DNA of 64,000 bases from Paenibacillus rhizosphaerae (GTDB taxonomy: Bacteria > Bacillota > Bacilli > Paenibacillales > Paenibacillaceae): positions 484,752 to 548,751 of the forward strand of contig NZ_JACHXJ010000005.1 in assembly GCF_014192015.1 (NCBI RefSeq), written 5' to 3'. Both the position numbers and the translations under genes were made by a program. Positions 15,873-23,636 of this stretch are shown piece by piece. The notes under the pieces were generated by a model that made no database searches, had not been told where the DNA came from, and was given only the letters and a program-made list of their open reading frames with translations. Positions within the stretch are counted from its first letter, which is position 1, and each line of letters begins with the position of its first letter.

Positions 15873-16559
15873 GTGATTGAAATGCAGGACGTGTGGAAGA
15901 CCTACCAGAATGGAACCCATGCATTGCAAGGCGTATCGGTCAAGATTGACCGCAACGAATTCGTATACGTCGTCGGACCGTCCGGCGCAGGCAAATCGAC
16001 ATTCATGAAGCTTATTTATAGAGAAGAAGTGCCGACCAAAGGGCAAATCTCTGTGAACGGTTTTAATATCGGCAAGCTGAAGCAGCGGAAAATTCCGTAT
16101 GTGCGCCGGAATATCGGCGTTATTTTTCAGGATTTCCGTCTTCTTCCGACACTGTCGGCCTACGAAAACGTGGCTTTTGCCATGGAAGTCATCGAAGCGC
16201 CGAAGCGGCAGATGAAAAAGCGCGTGATGGAGGTGCTGGAGCTGGTCGGACTGAAGTCCAAAGCCGCCCGCCTTCCGGCACAGATGTCCGGGGGGGAGCA
16301 GCAGCGGATCGCGATCGCCCGAGCCATTGTGAACAACCCGGCGGTCATTATCGCGGACGAGCCTACCGGCAACCTCGACCCCGAAACTTCGTGGGGCATC
16401 ATGCAGCTGCTAGATGAGATCAATTTCCGCGGAACGACCATTGTCATGGCCACCCACAACAAGGAGATCGTGAATACGATGCGCAAGCGCGTCATCGCGA
16501 TCGAGCACGGCAGCATTGTACGCGACCAGCAGAGAGGAGAATACGGGTATGACTTTTAA
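15873..16559 (+). CDS. ftsE: Cell-division ABC transporter ATPase FtsE
   Basis: Cytoplasmic ATPase of FtsEX, which transmits ATP hydrolysis across the membrane to activate peptidoglycan hydrolases. It has Walker A GPSGAGKST, signature MSGGEQQRIAIARA, Walker B VIIADEPTGNLD and the H-loop MATHN. Upstream in-frame GTG 15861 and ATG 15864 are too close to TAGGAAG; GTG at 15873 gives the family N-terminus MIEMQDVWK at about 11 bp from it, so I use it (228 residues). ftsX overlaps its end by 11 bp. Confidence 0.95.
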   Translation: MIEMQDVWKTYQNGTHALQGVSVKIDRNEFVYVVGPSGAGKSTFMKLIYREEVPTKGQISVNGFNIGKLKQRKIPYVRRNIGVIFQDFRLLPTLSAYENVAFAMEVIEAPKRQMKKRVMEVLELVGLKSKAARLPAQMSGGEQQRIAIARAIVNNPAVIIADEPTGNLDPETSWGIMQLLDEINFRGTTIVMATHNKEIVNTMRKRVIAIEHGSIVRDQQRGEYGYDF

Positions 16560-17460
16560 CACCTTTCTGCGGCATTTGCGGGTCGGGTTTAACAGCATCT
16601 TCCGCAACGGGTGGATGTCCGTGGCTTCCGTTACCTCCATCGTGGTGTCCCTGTTCGTGCTCGGGGTATTTATCATCTTGGTGCTCAATGTCAATGCTTT
16701 GGCCGACAAAGCTGATAAACAGGTGCAGATAAGCGCTTATCTTAATCTGAACGTCGACCAGAAGCTGCGTGAGAAGGTCCAGAACGAAATCTCCGCGATG
16801 CCGGAGGTCAGCAAGGTACAGTTTGTTTCCAAAGAGCAGGGGCTCACCGATTTCCGCAACAGTATGGGAGACGAGGGCAAGGAGCTGCTTGAAGGATTCG
16901 GTAAGGATAACAACCCGCTGCCGGATAAGATTATGGTCGAGGTGATCGAGCCGACGACGGTTCCGTTCGTCGCCCAGAAGATCGAGGCGCTGAACACGAG
17001 CCATACGGAGCAGCCGATCATGAAAGTGAAGTACGGCAAAGGCACAATCGAAACGCTGTTTAAAGTGACGCGCCTGGTGCGTAACATCGGGTTTATTTTC
17101 GTGGCCGGCCTCGCCGTCATGTCGATGTTCCTGATCTCCAACACCATCCGCGTCACGATTCTCGCCCGCCGCCGGGAAATCAGCATCATGAAGCTGGTCG
17201 GGGCGACGAATTATTTTATCCGCTGGCCGTTCTTCGTGGAGGGCACCCTGATCGGACTGATCGGGTCCGTCATCACGGTGGCGCTGCTGTTTGTCGGTTA
17301 TGACCGGCTGGCCGCCTCCATCGGCTCGGATTTTACGCTTCAGATGTCCCTTCTCCCGCTGAGCCAGCTGTGGCAGTGGGGAGGATTACTGATTGTCCTC
17401 GGCGTGCTGATCGGCATGTGGGGAACGACCCTATCTATTCGCAAATTTTTGAAGGTATAA
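16549..17460 (+). CDS. ftsX: Cell-division protein FtsX
   Basis: Membrane partner of FtsE, 303 residues. It has one N-terminal helix (about 22-45), an extracellular domain (about 50-170) that contacts hydrolases or their adaptors, and three further helices (about 175-200, 225-245, 270-290) of the FtsX permease domain (ARRREISIMKLVGAT). The open frame begins at 16516, but ATG at 16549 follows AGAGAGGAG and begins MTFNTFLRHLRVG like other FtsX proteins. The 11-bp overlap with ftsE implies coupled translation. Confidence 0.94.
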   Translation: MTFNTFLRHLRVGFNSIFRNGWMSVASVTSIVVSLFVLGVFIILVLNVNALADKADKQVQISAYLNLNVDQKLREKVQNEISAMPEVSKVQFVSKEQGLTDFRNSMGDEGKELLEGFGKDNNPLPDKIMVEVIEPTTVPFVAQKIEALNTSHTEQPIMKVKYGKGTIETLFKVTRLVRNIGFIFVAGLAVMSMFLISNTIRVTILARRREISIMKLVGATNYFIRWPFFVEGTLIGLIGSVITVALLFVGYDRLAASIGSDFTLQMSLLPLSQLWQWGGLLIVLGVLIGMWGTTLSIRKFLKV

Positions 17461-17513
17461 GAACAAGGACGATAAGCAGCTGACGGAGAGTCTTGGTTAT
17501 ACAGGAGAAACTT

Positions 17514-18830
17514 TTGGAAAAGGACGGGGAACGCAAGTTGAAAAAGATCGCCACATGTTTGGCCGTAGTTATGATCGCAGCGGCTGTATTTCAACCTTCA
17601 GTAGGTCTGGCAAAGAAAAAGACGGTCGATGAGATCGACCATGAACTGAGAGTGCTGCAGCAGCAGGCGAAGACCGCCAAGCAGCAGAAGAGCAAGGCGG
17701 AAGCCCAGAAGCAGGAAGCGCAGCATTACAAAAATAAAACGACCCAAAACCTGCAATACGTCATGAACCAGATTAATACGGTGAGCAACACGATGACGAA
17801 ATTGACGGTTCAAATTGACGATACGCAGGACAAGCTTCATCAGACGGCGACCGAGTTGGATGCCGCCGAAGAGCGGATCCAGTCGCGGGAAAAAATGCTG
17901 GAGTCGCGGGTACGCCTCATGTATACCGACGGCAACGTATCCTACTTGGAAGTGCTGCTCTCATCGACGAGCTTCTCCGATTTCCTGGAACGGGCCGATG
18001 CGCTGAAGGAATTCGTAGACCAGGACAAGGATTTGCTGGAACAGCACAAGAAGGACAAAGCGCTGGTGCTGGCTAAGAAAAAGGAACTGGAGTCGGATTA
18101 CGCCAAGGCCAAGGATCTGTATGCCCAGATGGAAGACCAGAAGGCGATCCTTGCCGAAAACGAACGGCAGAAGCAGATTCTGATCGCCCAGTACGACCAG
18201 AAGATTGAAGAATCCGACGACACCAGTGAAGAGCAGGATCAACTGCTCGTCACGCTCGTCAGCAAGCGTGCTTCCCTGCAGCAGGAGAAGAACAAGCTGA
18301 AGGCTGAAGAAGCGGCGAGAAAGGCGGCGGCAGCCAAAGCGGCTGCTGCGAAGAGAGCGGCTGCAGCAGCGGCAGCGGCCAAGAAGAGGAGCGCGACAAC
18401 GACGGTTGAAAGCTCGGGCGGTTTCTCAGGCAGCGGCGGACCGCTGTATATGCCGGTGAGCGGAGCCCGCATTTCATCGTCTTTCGGCCGAAGAGTCCAT
18501 CCGGTTACGGGTGAAGTGGGCAAGATGCATAAAGGGGTGGACCTGGCTGTTCCGCAGGGAACGCCGATCCACGCCGCCGAAACGGGAACCGTTACGCTGG
18601 CCGAATGGTGGAGCGGGTACGGGTACTGTGTCATCATCGATCATGGGGATGGAATGTGGACCCTCTATGGACATATACGTGAAGGCGGTATTAAAGTAAA
18701 GGTAGGCGAGCATGTCAGCCGCGGTCAGGTGATTGCAGAATCCGGCGCCACGGGACAAGTCACGGGGCCTCACCTTCATTTTGAAGTCCGTCAGAATGGA
18801 ACGCCTGTGGACCCAATGCCGTATCTGTAG
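17514..18830 (+). CDS. Coiled-coil M23 (LytM) peptidoglycan endopeptidase
   Basis: A secreted 438-residue protein. It has a signal peptide (KKIATCLAVVMIAAAVF), a long coiled coil (about 35-245), an Ala/Lys linker, and a LytM domain (about 310-438). Zinc ligands are present: His339 and Asp343 in MHKGVDLA, His422 in HLHFEVR (with His420). The layout resembles EnvC, the FtsEX-regulated activator, but the metal site here looks complete, so direct hydrolase activity is likely. The start is TTG at 17514, with CAGGAG six bp before; TTG at 17493 and 17538 are alternatives. It sits 53 bp after ftsX, so it is the prime candidate FtsEX partner. Confidence 0.88.
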   Translation: MEKDGERKLKKIATCLAVVMIAAAVFQPSVGLAKKKTVDEIDHELRVLQQQAKTAKQQKSKAEAQKQEAQHYKNKTTQNLQYVMNQINTVSNTMTKLTVQIDDTQDKLHQTATELDAAEERIQSREKMLESRVRLMYTDGNVSYLEVLLSSTSFSDFLERADALKEFVDQDKDLLEQHKKDKALVLAKKKELESDYAKAKDLYAQMEDQKAILAENERQKQILIAQYDQKIEESDDTSEEQDQLLVTLVSKRASLQQEKNKLKAEEAARKAAAAKAAAAKRAAAAAAAAKKRSATTTVESSGGFSGSGGPLYMPVSGARISSSFGRRVHPVTGEVGKMHKGVDLAVPQGTPIHAAETGTVTLAEWWSGYGYCVIIDHGDGMWTLYGHIREGGIKVKVGEHVSRGQVIAESGATGQVTGPHLHFEVRQNGTPVDPMPYL

Positions 18831-18927
18831 ACCGTATAAATATTCCGTACAAGCCGAACATATACTAGGATGGTTAAGTCTGGTCATAAGAGGTTCGGCC
18901 GGAAAATAAAAGGCGGTGAAACTTACT

Positions 18928-20391
18928 TTGAAGAAACGTACGGTCGCATTGTTGGTCGTCGTAGGTATGCTGTTGGGAAGCGTAATGACCCTCGCTTTAA
19001 CGAGTGCAAGCTTTGCGAATCAGGCCTCGACGGGCCAGGGCGTGCTGGCGAGCGTGGTCAGCGGCGGCTTGAAGCAGGATGAAGCGAAGAAAATCGGTAC
19101 GGCTCTGGATCTCATCCAAGGCAATTATTATGAGGATGTGGACCGGAGCAAGCTGGTGGACGGCGCCATCAACGGCATGATGGAATCGCTGGAAGATCCG
19201 TACTCGACTTATATGGGTAAGCAAACGGCACAGGAATTTGAGGAGAGCATCGAGGGCTCATTCAGCGGCATCGGTGCCGAAGTGTCCTCCGAAGACGGCA
19301 ATGTCGTCATCGTGTCTCCAATCAAGGGATCGCCTGCGGAAAAAGCAGGGCTCCGGGCTAAGGATATCATCTTGACGGTGAACGGAGAATCGCTGAGCGG
19401 GCTTGAACTGAACGATGCGGTCTCGAAAATCCGCGGTCCGAAAGGCAGCGAGGCGAAGCTGACGGTCCGCCGAAGCGGCGTGTCGACGCCGCTTCAGTAC
19501 ACCATCGTGCGCGACGATGTCGATCTGGAGACCGTCAATGCCCACATGGAACCGGGTAAGGTAGGGGTTATTGAAATTACCCAGTTCTCCCTGAACACGG
19601 GCGATCGCTTCAAGGAAGAGCTGGCGAAGCTCGAAAGCCAAGGCATGAAGGGCCTCGTCATCGATGTCCGGAACAATCCCGGCGGCGTGCTGTCCGTCGT
19701 GATCGATATCGCCGAGCAATTCGTGCCGAAGGGCAAGCTGATCGTTCAGGTTGAAGACAAGAACAAAAAGCGCGAGAAGAGCGAGTCCAAGGGAACGGGC
19801 AAAGACTATCCGATCGCCCTCCTGATGAACAAAGGAAGCGCCAGCGCATCCGAAATTCTGGCAGGTGCTTTGCAGCAATCGGCCGGAGCGAAGCTGATCG
19901 GTGAAAACTCCTTTGGTAAGGGGACCGTACAGACGAGCTTCGATAAGCAAATGGGCGACGGCAGCCTGCTCAAGATTACGATCGCGAAATGGCTGACGCC
20001 AAACGGCAGCTGGATCCACAAGAAGGGGATCAAGCCGGACATGGCGGTGGCTCAGCCGGATTACTTCTCGGTGGCTCCGATCAACAAGGACAAATCGCTG
20101 GAGTACAACATGAATAACACCGACGTGAAGAGTGCGCAGGTCATGCTGGACGGCCTTGGCTTCAAGCCTGGACGCAAAGACGGATTCTTCGATGAGAAAA
20201 CTGTCGCCGCCGTCAAATCGTTCCAGGGCAGCGCGAAGCTGAGCGCAAACGGCGTCATTGACGCGAAAACGGCGGAAGCACTCGAGAACGCGCTGATCGA
20301 GCACATCCGCGATCCGAAATACGATAATCAATTGAACGACGGGATCGACGAGGTGCGGAAGGAAATTGCCGCTGCCGCGTCGAATCGTTAA
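18928..20391 (+). CDS. ctpB: S41 C-terminal-processing protease, CtpB-like
   Basis: An exported serine protease. It has an N-terminal membrane/signal segment, a cap region, a PDZ domain (about 95-185), the S41 core (about 195-380) and a C-terminal peptidoglycan-binding domain (about 400-465, VKSAQVMLDGLGF). The catalytic set is visible: Ser306 (KGSASASE), Lys331 and Gln335 (FGKGTVQT). In B. subtilis CtpB cleaves SpoIVFA during sporulation signalling; the same role here is inferred. GTG at 18916 is the longest start; TTG at 18928 has GGTGA eight bp upstream and is preferred. Terminator immediately follows. Confidence 0.9.
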   Translation: MKKRTVALLVVVGMLLGSVMTLALTSASFANQASTGQGVLASVVSGGLKQDEAKKIGTALDLIQGNYYEDVDRSKLVDGAINGMMESLEDPYSTYMGKQTAQEFEESIEGSFSGIGAEVSSEDGNVVIVSPIKGSPAEKAGLRAKDIILTVNGESLSGLELNDAVSKIRGPKGSEAKLTVRRSGVSTPLQYTIVRDDVDLETVNAHMEPGKVGVIEITQFSLNTGDRFKEELAKLESQGMKGLVIDVRNNPGGVLSVVIDIAEQFVPKGKLIVQVEDKNKKREKSESKGTGKDYPIALLMNKGSASASEILAGALQQSAGAKLIGENSFGKGTVQTSFDKQMGDGSLLKITIAKWLTPNGSWIHKKGIKPDMAVAQPDYFSVAPINKDKSLEYNMNNTDVKSAQVMLDGLGFKPGRKDGFFDEKTVAAVKSFQGSAKLSANGVIDAKTAEALENALIEHIRDPKYDNQLNDGIDEVRKEIAAAASNR

Positions 20392-20419
20392 GAAGGCTGA
20401 TCTTTAGCCTTCTTTTTTT
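20391..20419 (+). terminator. Terminator after ctpB
   Basis: AGAAGGCT, 7-base loop, AGCCTTCT, then a T run. The stem begins on the last base of the ctpB stop codon. Confidence 0.85.
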
Positions 20420-20481
20420 CTTGCGTCTGATGTCTGTCCAGGATATGCGTAAATGTCATAGGGAAGGAGCGTGGTGACGGA

Positions 20482-21780
20482 TTGGATGTCGCTTGGGAAC
20501 TGTTGTGGAAGTTCGGGAATGCGTTGCTACAGCTGCTGACGCAGCCGTTTTATTATATTTCGATCATTTTGATGGCGCTGGTGTACCGCAGGCAGGTGCT
20601 GCTGGAGAGAAAGCTGTTCTCCGTCCGGCTGCACAGCTGGGGGCTGCAGACATGGCGGACCTTTTGGGGCGGACTGCTGGCCGGGATCGGTGTCTCGGTG
20701 GCTGCGGCGTTTTTGGGAATATCGCTGACGACGGAAGCGGTCATCTGCATTTGGGTGGTGGCTATCGTGCTGCTGCTGTTCCGGGTCAGGTATTTGTGCT
20801 TTGCTTACGCCATCGGGATCTTGGGCGTAATTCAGTTTATTATGGGGCTGTTTTCCTGGAGTCCGGACGGGTTCCTGAAAACGGTGAAGGATACGGTAGC
20901 GGGTCTGGATATTCCCGCCCTGCTTGCTTTGGTGGCCGTGCTGCACTTGGCCGAAGCGCTGCTGATCCGCATGCAGGGAGCGTCCTTTGCCAACCCGCTC
21001 TTTATTGAAGGGAAGCGGGGCAAGCTCGTCGGAGGCTACCAGATGCAAGTGTTCTGGCCGATTCCTCTCTTTCTGCTGATTCCGGGGGCCTCGGATGCGG
21101 CTCTGCCTTGGACGCCTTTATTTGGCGGAGACGGATGGAGCAGCGGCTTCAGCATGATGGCGCTGCCCGTGGTGATTGGCTTCAGCGAAATGACGCAGAG
21201 CCTGCTTCCGCAGGTGAAGGCGGAGCGGACGTTCAAACGCCTTCTTATCTATGGCGTCGTACTGCTGGCTTTCAGCATCCTGTCGGCCTGGTGGAGCCCG
21301 CTCGCCCTTGTGGCGGCCTTGATCGCCTTTGTGCTTCATGAAGGACTGGCCTGGTACAGCCGGTATGAGGAGCAGCACCGGAGCCCGGTGTTTGTCCATC
21401 CTGCGCAGGGGCTGAAGGTGCTGGCCGTCATTCCGGGGAGCCCTGCCGAAGAGCTGGGTATTGCGGCCGGCGAATCGATGATGAAGGTCAACGGCATGGC
21501 GATCCGGTCCAAAGAGCAGCTGCATCTGGCGATTCGCAAAAACCCGGCCTTCTGCAAGCTGGAAGTGCAAAACCTGCAGGGCGAGGTCAAGTTCCTGCAG
21601 CGGGCAATCTACGACGGGGATCATCACCAGCTGGGCGTCATCCTGGCTCCGGACCCGGATGCCGGCGTGGTTCTGGTACTGAAGCCGGTCAATCTGTTTC
21701 AGTTGATCGGCATGAAAATCCATGCCCGCAGCAAGTCGTCCACTCCTGCATCGCATGATGCGCGGGAAGCCGACATGTAG
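20482..21780 (+). CDS. minJ: MinJ-like polytopic PDZ protein
   Basis: A 432-residue membrane protein with about eight hydrophobic helices in the first 300 residues and a C-terminal cytoplasmic-type PDZ domain (about 305-400; LKVLAVIPGSPAEELGIAAG). This matches the topology of MinJ, which links DivIVA to MinCD at division sites, and the ftsEX-ctpB-minJ order recalls B. subtilis. The start is TTG after AAGGAG/GGTGA. Sequence identity was not tested, so MinJ is based on architecture and context. Confidence 0.78.
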   Translation: MDVAWELLWKFGNALLQLLTQPFYYISIILMALVYRRQVLLERKLFSVRLHSWGLQTWRTFWGGLLAGIGVSVAAAFLGISLTTEAVICIWVVAIVLLLFRVRYLCFAYAIGILGVIQFIMGLFSWSPDGFLKTVKDTVAGLDIPALLALVAVLHLAEALLIRMQGASFANPLFIEGKRGKLVGGYQMQVFWPIPLFLLIPGASDAALPWTPLFGGDGWSSGFSMMALPVVIGFSEMTQSLLPQVKAERTFKRLLIYGVVLLAFSILSAWWSPLALVAALIAFVLHEGLAWYSRYEEQHRSPVFVHPAQGLKVLAVIPGSPAEELGIAAGESMMKVNGMAIRSKEQLHLAIRKNPAFCKLEVQNLQGEVKFLQRAIYDGDHHQLGVILAPDPDAGVVLVLKPVNLFQLIGMKIHARSKSSTPASHDAREADM

Positions 21781-21794
21781 TAAGGCAAGAACAC

Positions 21795-21831
21795 AAAAAG
21801 CGTGGGAGCTTCAGAGCTTCCACGCTTTTTT
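21795..21831. terminator. Bidirectional terminator between minJ and motB
   Basis: A 16-bp stem with one G-T pair (arms 21795-21810 and 21815-21830) with A and T runs, between convergent genes. Confidence 0.9.
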
Positions 21832-21884
21832 GTCCTATGAAGAGGCTAACCATGTGGTTTACCGGGCAAGCAGGAGGTTACGGA

Positions 21885-22682
21885 TTATTCCTGGAGCTGG
21901 CGAAGGACGATGATCTCCACCCGGCGGTTCTTCTGCCTTCCGGCTTCGGTGCCGTTATCCCCGACCGGACGCGTATCGCCGTATCCGGCGTATTGGAACT
22001 CGTCCGGGTTCAAATGCTTCTGATCGAGGAAAAAACGAAGGACCGACAGCGCCCGGGCTCCGGAAAGCTCCCAATTATCCTTGTAATTTGAAGCATGCAC
22101 GATCGGCAGATTGTCCGTGTGTCCCTCGATGCTGATGACCGTGTTCAGGTTCTTGAACAAGCTAGCGAGCTTGTCCAACACCGGTGCCGAGCCGGGCTTT
22201 AGGTCCGCTCTGCCGACATCAAATAAAAATTGGTCGCTAAGCGTTATCGAGATGCCTTGAGGCTCATCCGCCACAAAAATCTGGTCCTCCAGCCGGTTAT
22301 CCTTTACATACTGCGAAATGACCTGCATCAGGTTCTGAAGCTCCTGCTCCTGCTCGCGGAACGCAAGCTCCCGTTCGGTCAGTTCCTGAGAGCCGCTGTC
22401 CTGCGGCTTTTTGGCCGTGTCGGGATTTCGGTGCGTATGTTTGTCCGCTTGGCCGGTGATGCCGGATCCCTTCTCGAGGATCGAATCGCCGCTTTTGAAC
22501 GTATGCTGCAGGGATTGTGTGATCGCTTCGTACTTCTCAACGTCCAGCCGGCTCATCGCGAACATCATGACGAAAAAGATCAGGAGCAGCGTGATCAGGT
22601 CCGCATAAGTGATCAGCCACCGGTCCCGGCCGCCGTCTCCTTCGCTTTTCCTCCGGCCCTGACGTCTATTCCGCTGTCTCAT
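21885..22682 (-). CDS. motB: Flagellar motor stator protein MotB
   Basis: A 265-residue stator subunit. It has a short basic N-terminus, one membrane helix carrying the ion-binding Asp28 (WLITYADLITLLLIFF), a linker, and an OmpA-like peptidoglycan-binding domain (about 140-260) with ISIEGHTDNLP and AGYGDTRPVGDN. It pairs with MotA to form the ion channel. ATG at 22682 follows AAGGAGGA; the gene overlaps motA by 17 bp. Proton versus sodium use cannot be decided by eye. Confidence 0.92.
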   Translation of the reverse strand: MRQRNRRQGRRKSEGDGGRDRWLITYADLITLLLIFFVMMFAMSRLDVEKYEAITQSLQHTFKSGDSILEKGSGITGQADKHTHRNPDTAKKPQDSGSQELTERELAFREQEQELQNLMQVISQYVKDNRLEDQIFVADEPQGISITLSDQFLFDVGRADLKPGSAPVLDKLASLFKNLNTVISIEGHTDNLPIVHASNYKDNWELSGARALSVLRFFLDQKHLNPDEFQYAGYGDTRPVGDNGTEAGRQKNRRVEIIVLRQLQE

Positions 22683-23463
22683 CGATGAATTCCTCCTTCA
22701 CGGCAGGGGCATGATAGCTGTCCACCGGTGTGAAGGAAACGAGCTTTTTGCGCACCATGTTGGGGTGCTCGCCGTTCTGAATCGCCAGAATGCCCTGCAT
22801 CAGAAGTTCCATTTGCTGAATTTCATCGGCGCTGCGGGACTTAATTTTCGACGCAATGGGTAAAAAGATAATATTGGCGCTCGCCACGCCGTATAACGTA
22901 GCGGTAAAAGCAACCGCGATCGACGGCCCGAGCTCGGTCGGCTCGGACAAGCTGCCCAGGACGTGGATCAGCCCCATAACGGTGCCGATGATACCCATGG
23001 TCGGAGCGTAACCGCCAGCGGACTCGAATATTTTGGCGTAGTTTTCATGCTTTTGCTCCACGGCGTCCATTTCGAGCTCCATGATCTGTTTGATCTGGGA
23101 TTCTTCCGTTCCGTCGACGACCAGCTGAATGCCTTCACGAAGGAACGAGTTGTGATGGTCCATCGCCATTCTTTCAAGGGAGAGCACCCCATTGCGTCTG
23201 GCCGCCGTGGCCATGCCGACCAAGTCTTCGATCAGCTGGTTCGTATCCTCGGCCGGTTTGCTGAAGGCAAAGCGCAGCGCTTTGGGAATCGCCTTGAGCC
23301 GGTGAAGCGGGTAACTGACAACAACAGCGGCAATGGTACCCCCGAATACGATCAGGGCGGCCGCTGCCTGCATTAATCCATTAATCTGACCTCCTTCCCA
23401 TAAAAAGCCACCTACCAGCGCGGCAAGTCCCGCCAGGATGCCCAGTATTGTTGTGATTTCCAT
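22666..23463 (-). CDS. motA: Flagellar motor stator protein MotA
   Basis: A 265-residue protein with four membrane helices and the MotA/PomA signature (YAPTMGIIGTVMGLIHVLG, then GPSIAVAFTATLYGVASAN). The cytoplasmic loop between helices 2 and 3 carries the conserved charged residues for FliG contact. The 'LPIASKIK' end of helix 4 resembles MotP/PomA-like proteins as much as proton-type MotA. AGGAGTGAT precedes the ATG. Divergent from uvrB. Confidence 0.92.
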   Translation of the reverse strand: MEITTILGILAGLAALVGGFLWEGGQINGLMQAAAALIVFGGTIAAVVVSYPLHRLKAIPKALRFAFSKPAEDTNQLIEDLVGMATAARRNGVLSLERMAMDHHNSFLREGIQLVVDGTEESQIKQIMELEMDAVEQKHENYAKIFESAGGYAPTMGIIGTVMGLIHVLGSLSEPTELGPSIAVAFTATLYGVASANIIFLPIASKIKSRSADEIQQMELLMQGILAIQNGEHPNMVRKKLVSFTPVDSYHAPAVKEEFIDETAE

Positions 23464-23496
23464 GTTGTGCTATCACTCCTGTTCATGAGTTAGGGT

Positions 23497-23525
23497 TTGC
23501 ATACGGCACTTGATCAGAGTATAAT
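23497..23525 (+). promoter_or_regulatory. uvrB promoter
   Basis: TTGCAT (23497-23502), 17-bp spacer, perfect TATAAT (23520-23525), about 110 bp upstream of uvrB. Confidence 0.65.
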
Positions 23526-23530
23526 AGACG

Positions 23531-23544
23531 GGAACAAATATTCT
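23531..23544 (+). promoter_or_regulatory. Degenerate LexA (SOS) box at uvrB
   Basis: GGAACAAATATTCT matches 11 of 14 positions of the Gram-positive SOS box (CGAACRNRYGTTYC) and sits at the expected transcription start, 5 bp after the -10. uvrB is a classic LexA target, so the site is plausible although one arm is weakened. Confidence 0.5.
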
Positions 23545-23636
23545 TATTTCAACAATGATTTCCTATAGCTTATATCGGGAAATCTCGACATATAGTTTAG
23601 AATATCTATTTTAGATGATAAGGGTGATGTTGGGCA

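Noticed and set aside
18301..18395. GC-rich Ala/Lys codon repeats in the M23 gene as a DNA repeat element
   Set aside because: Explained by the low-complexity linker between coiled coil and LytM domain.
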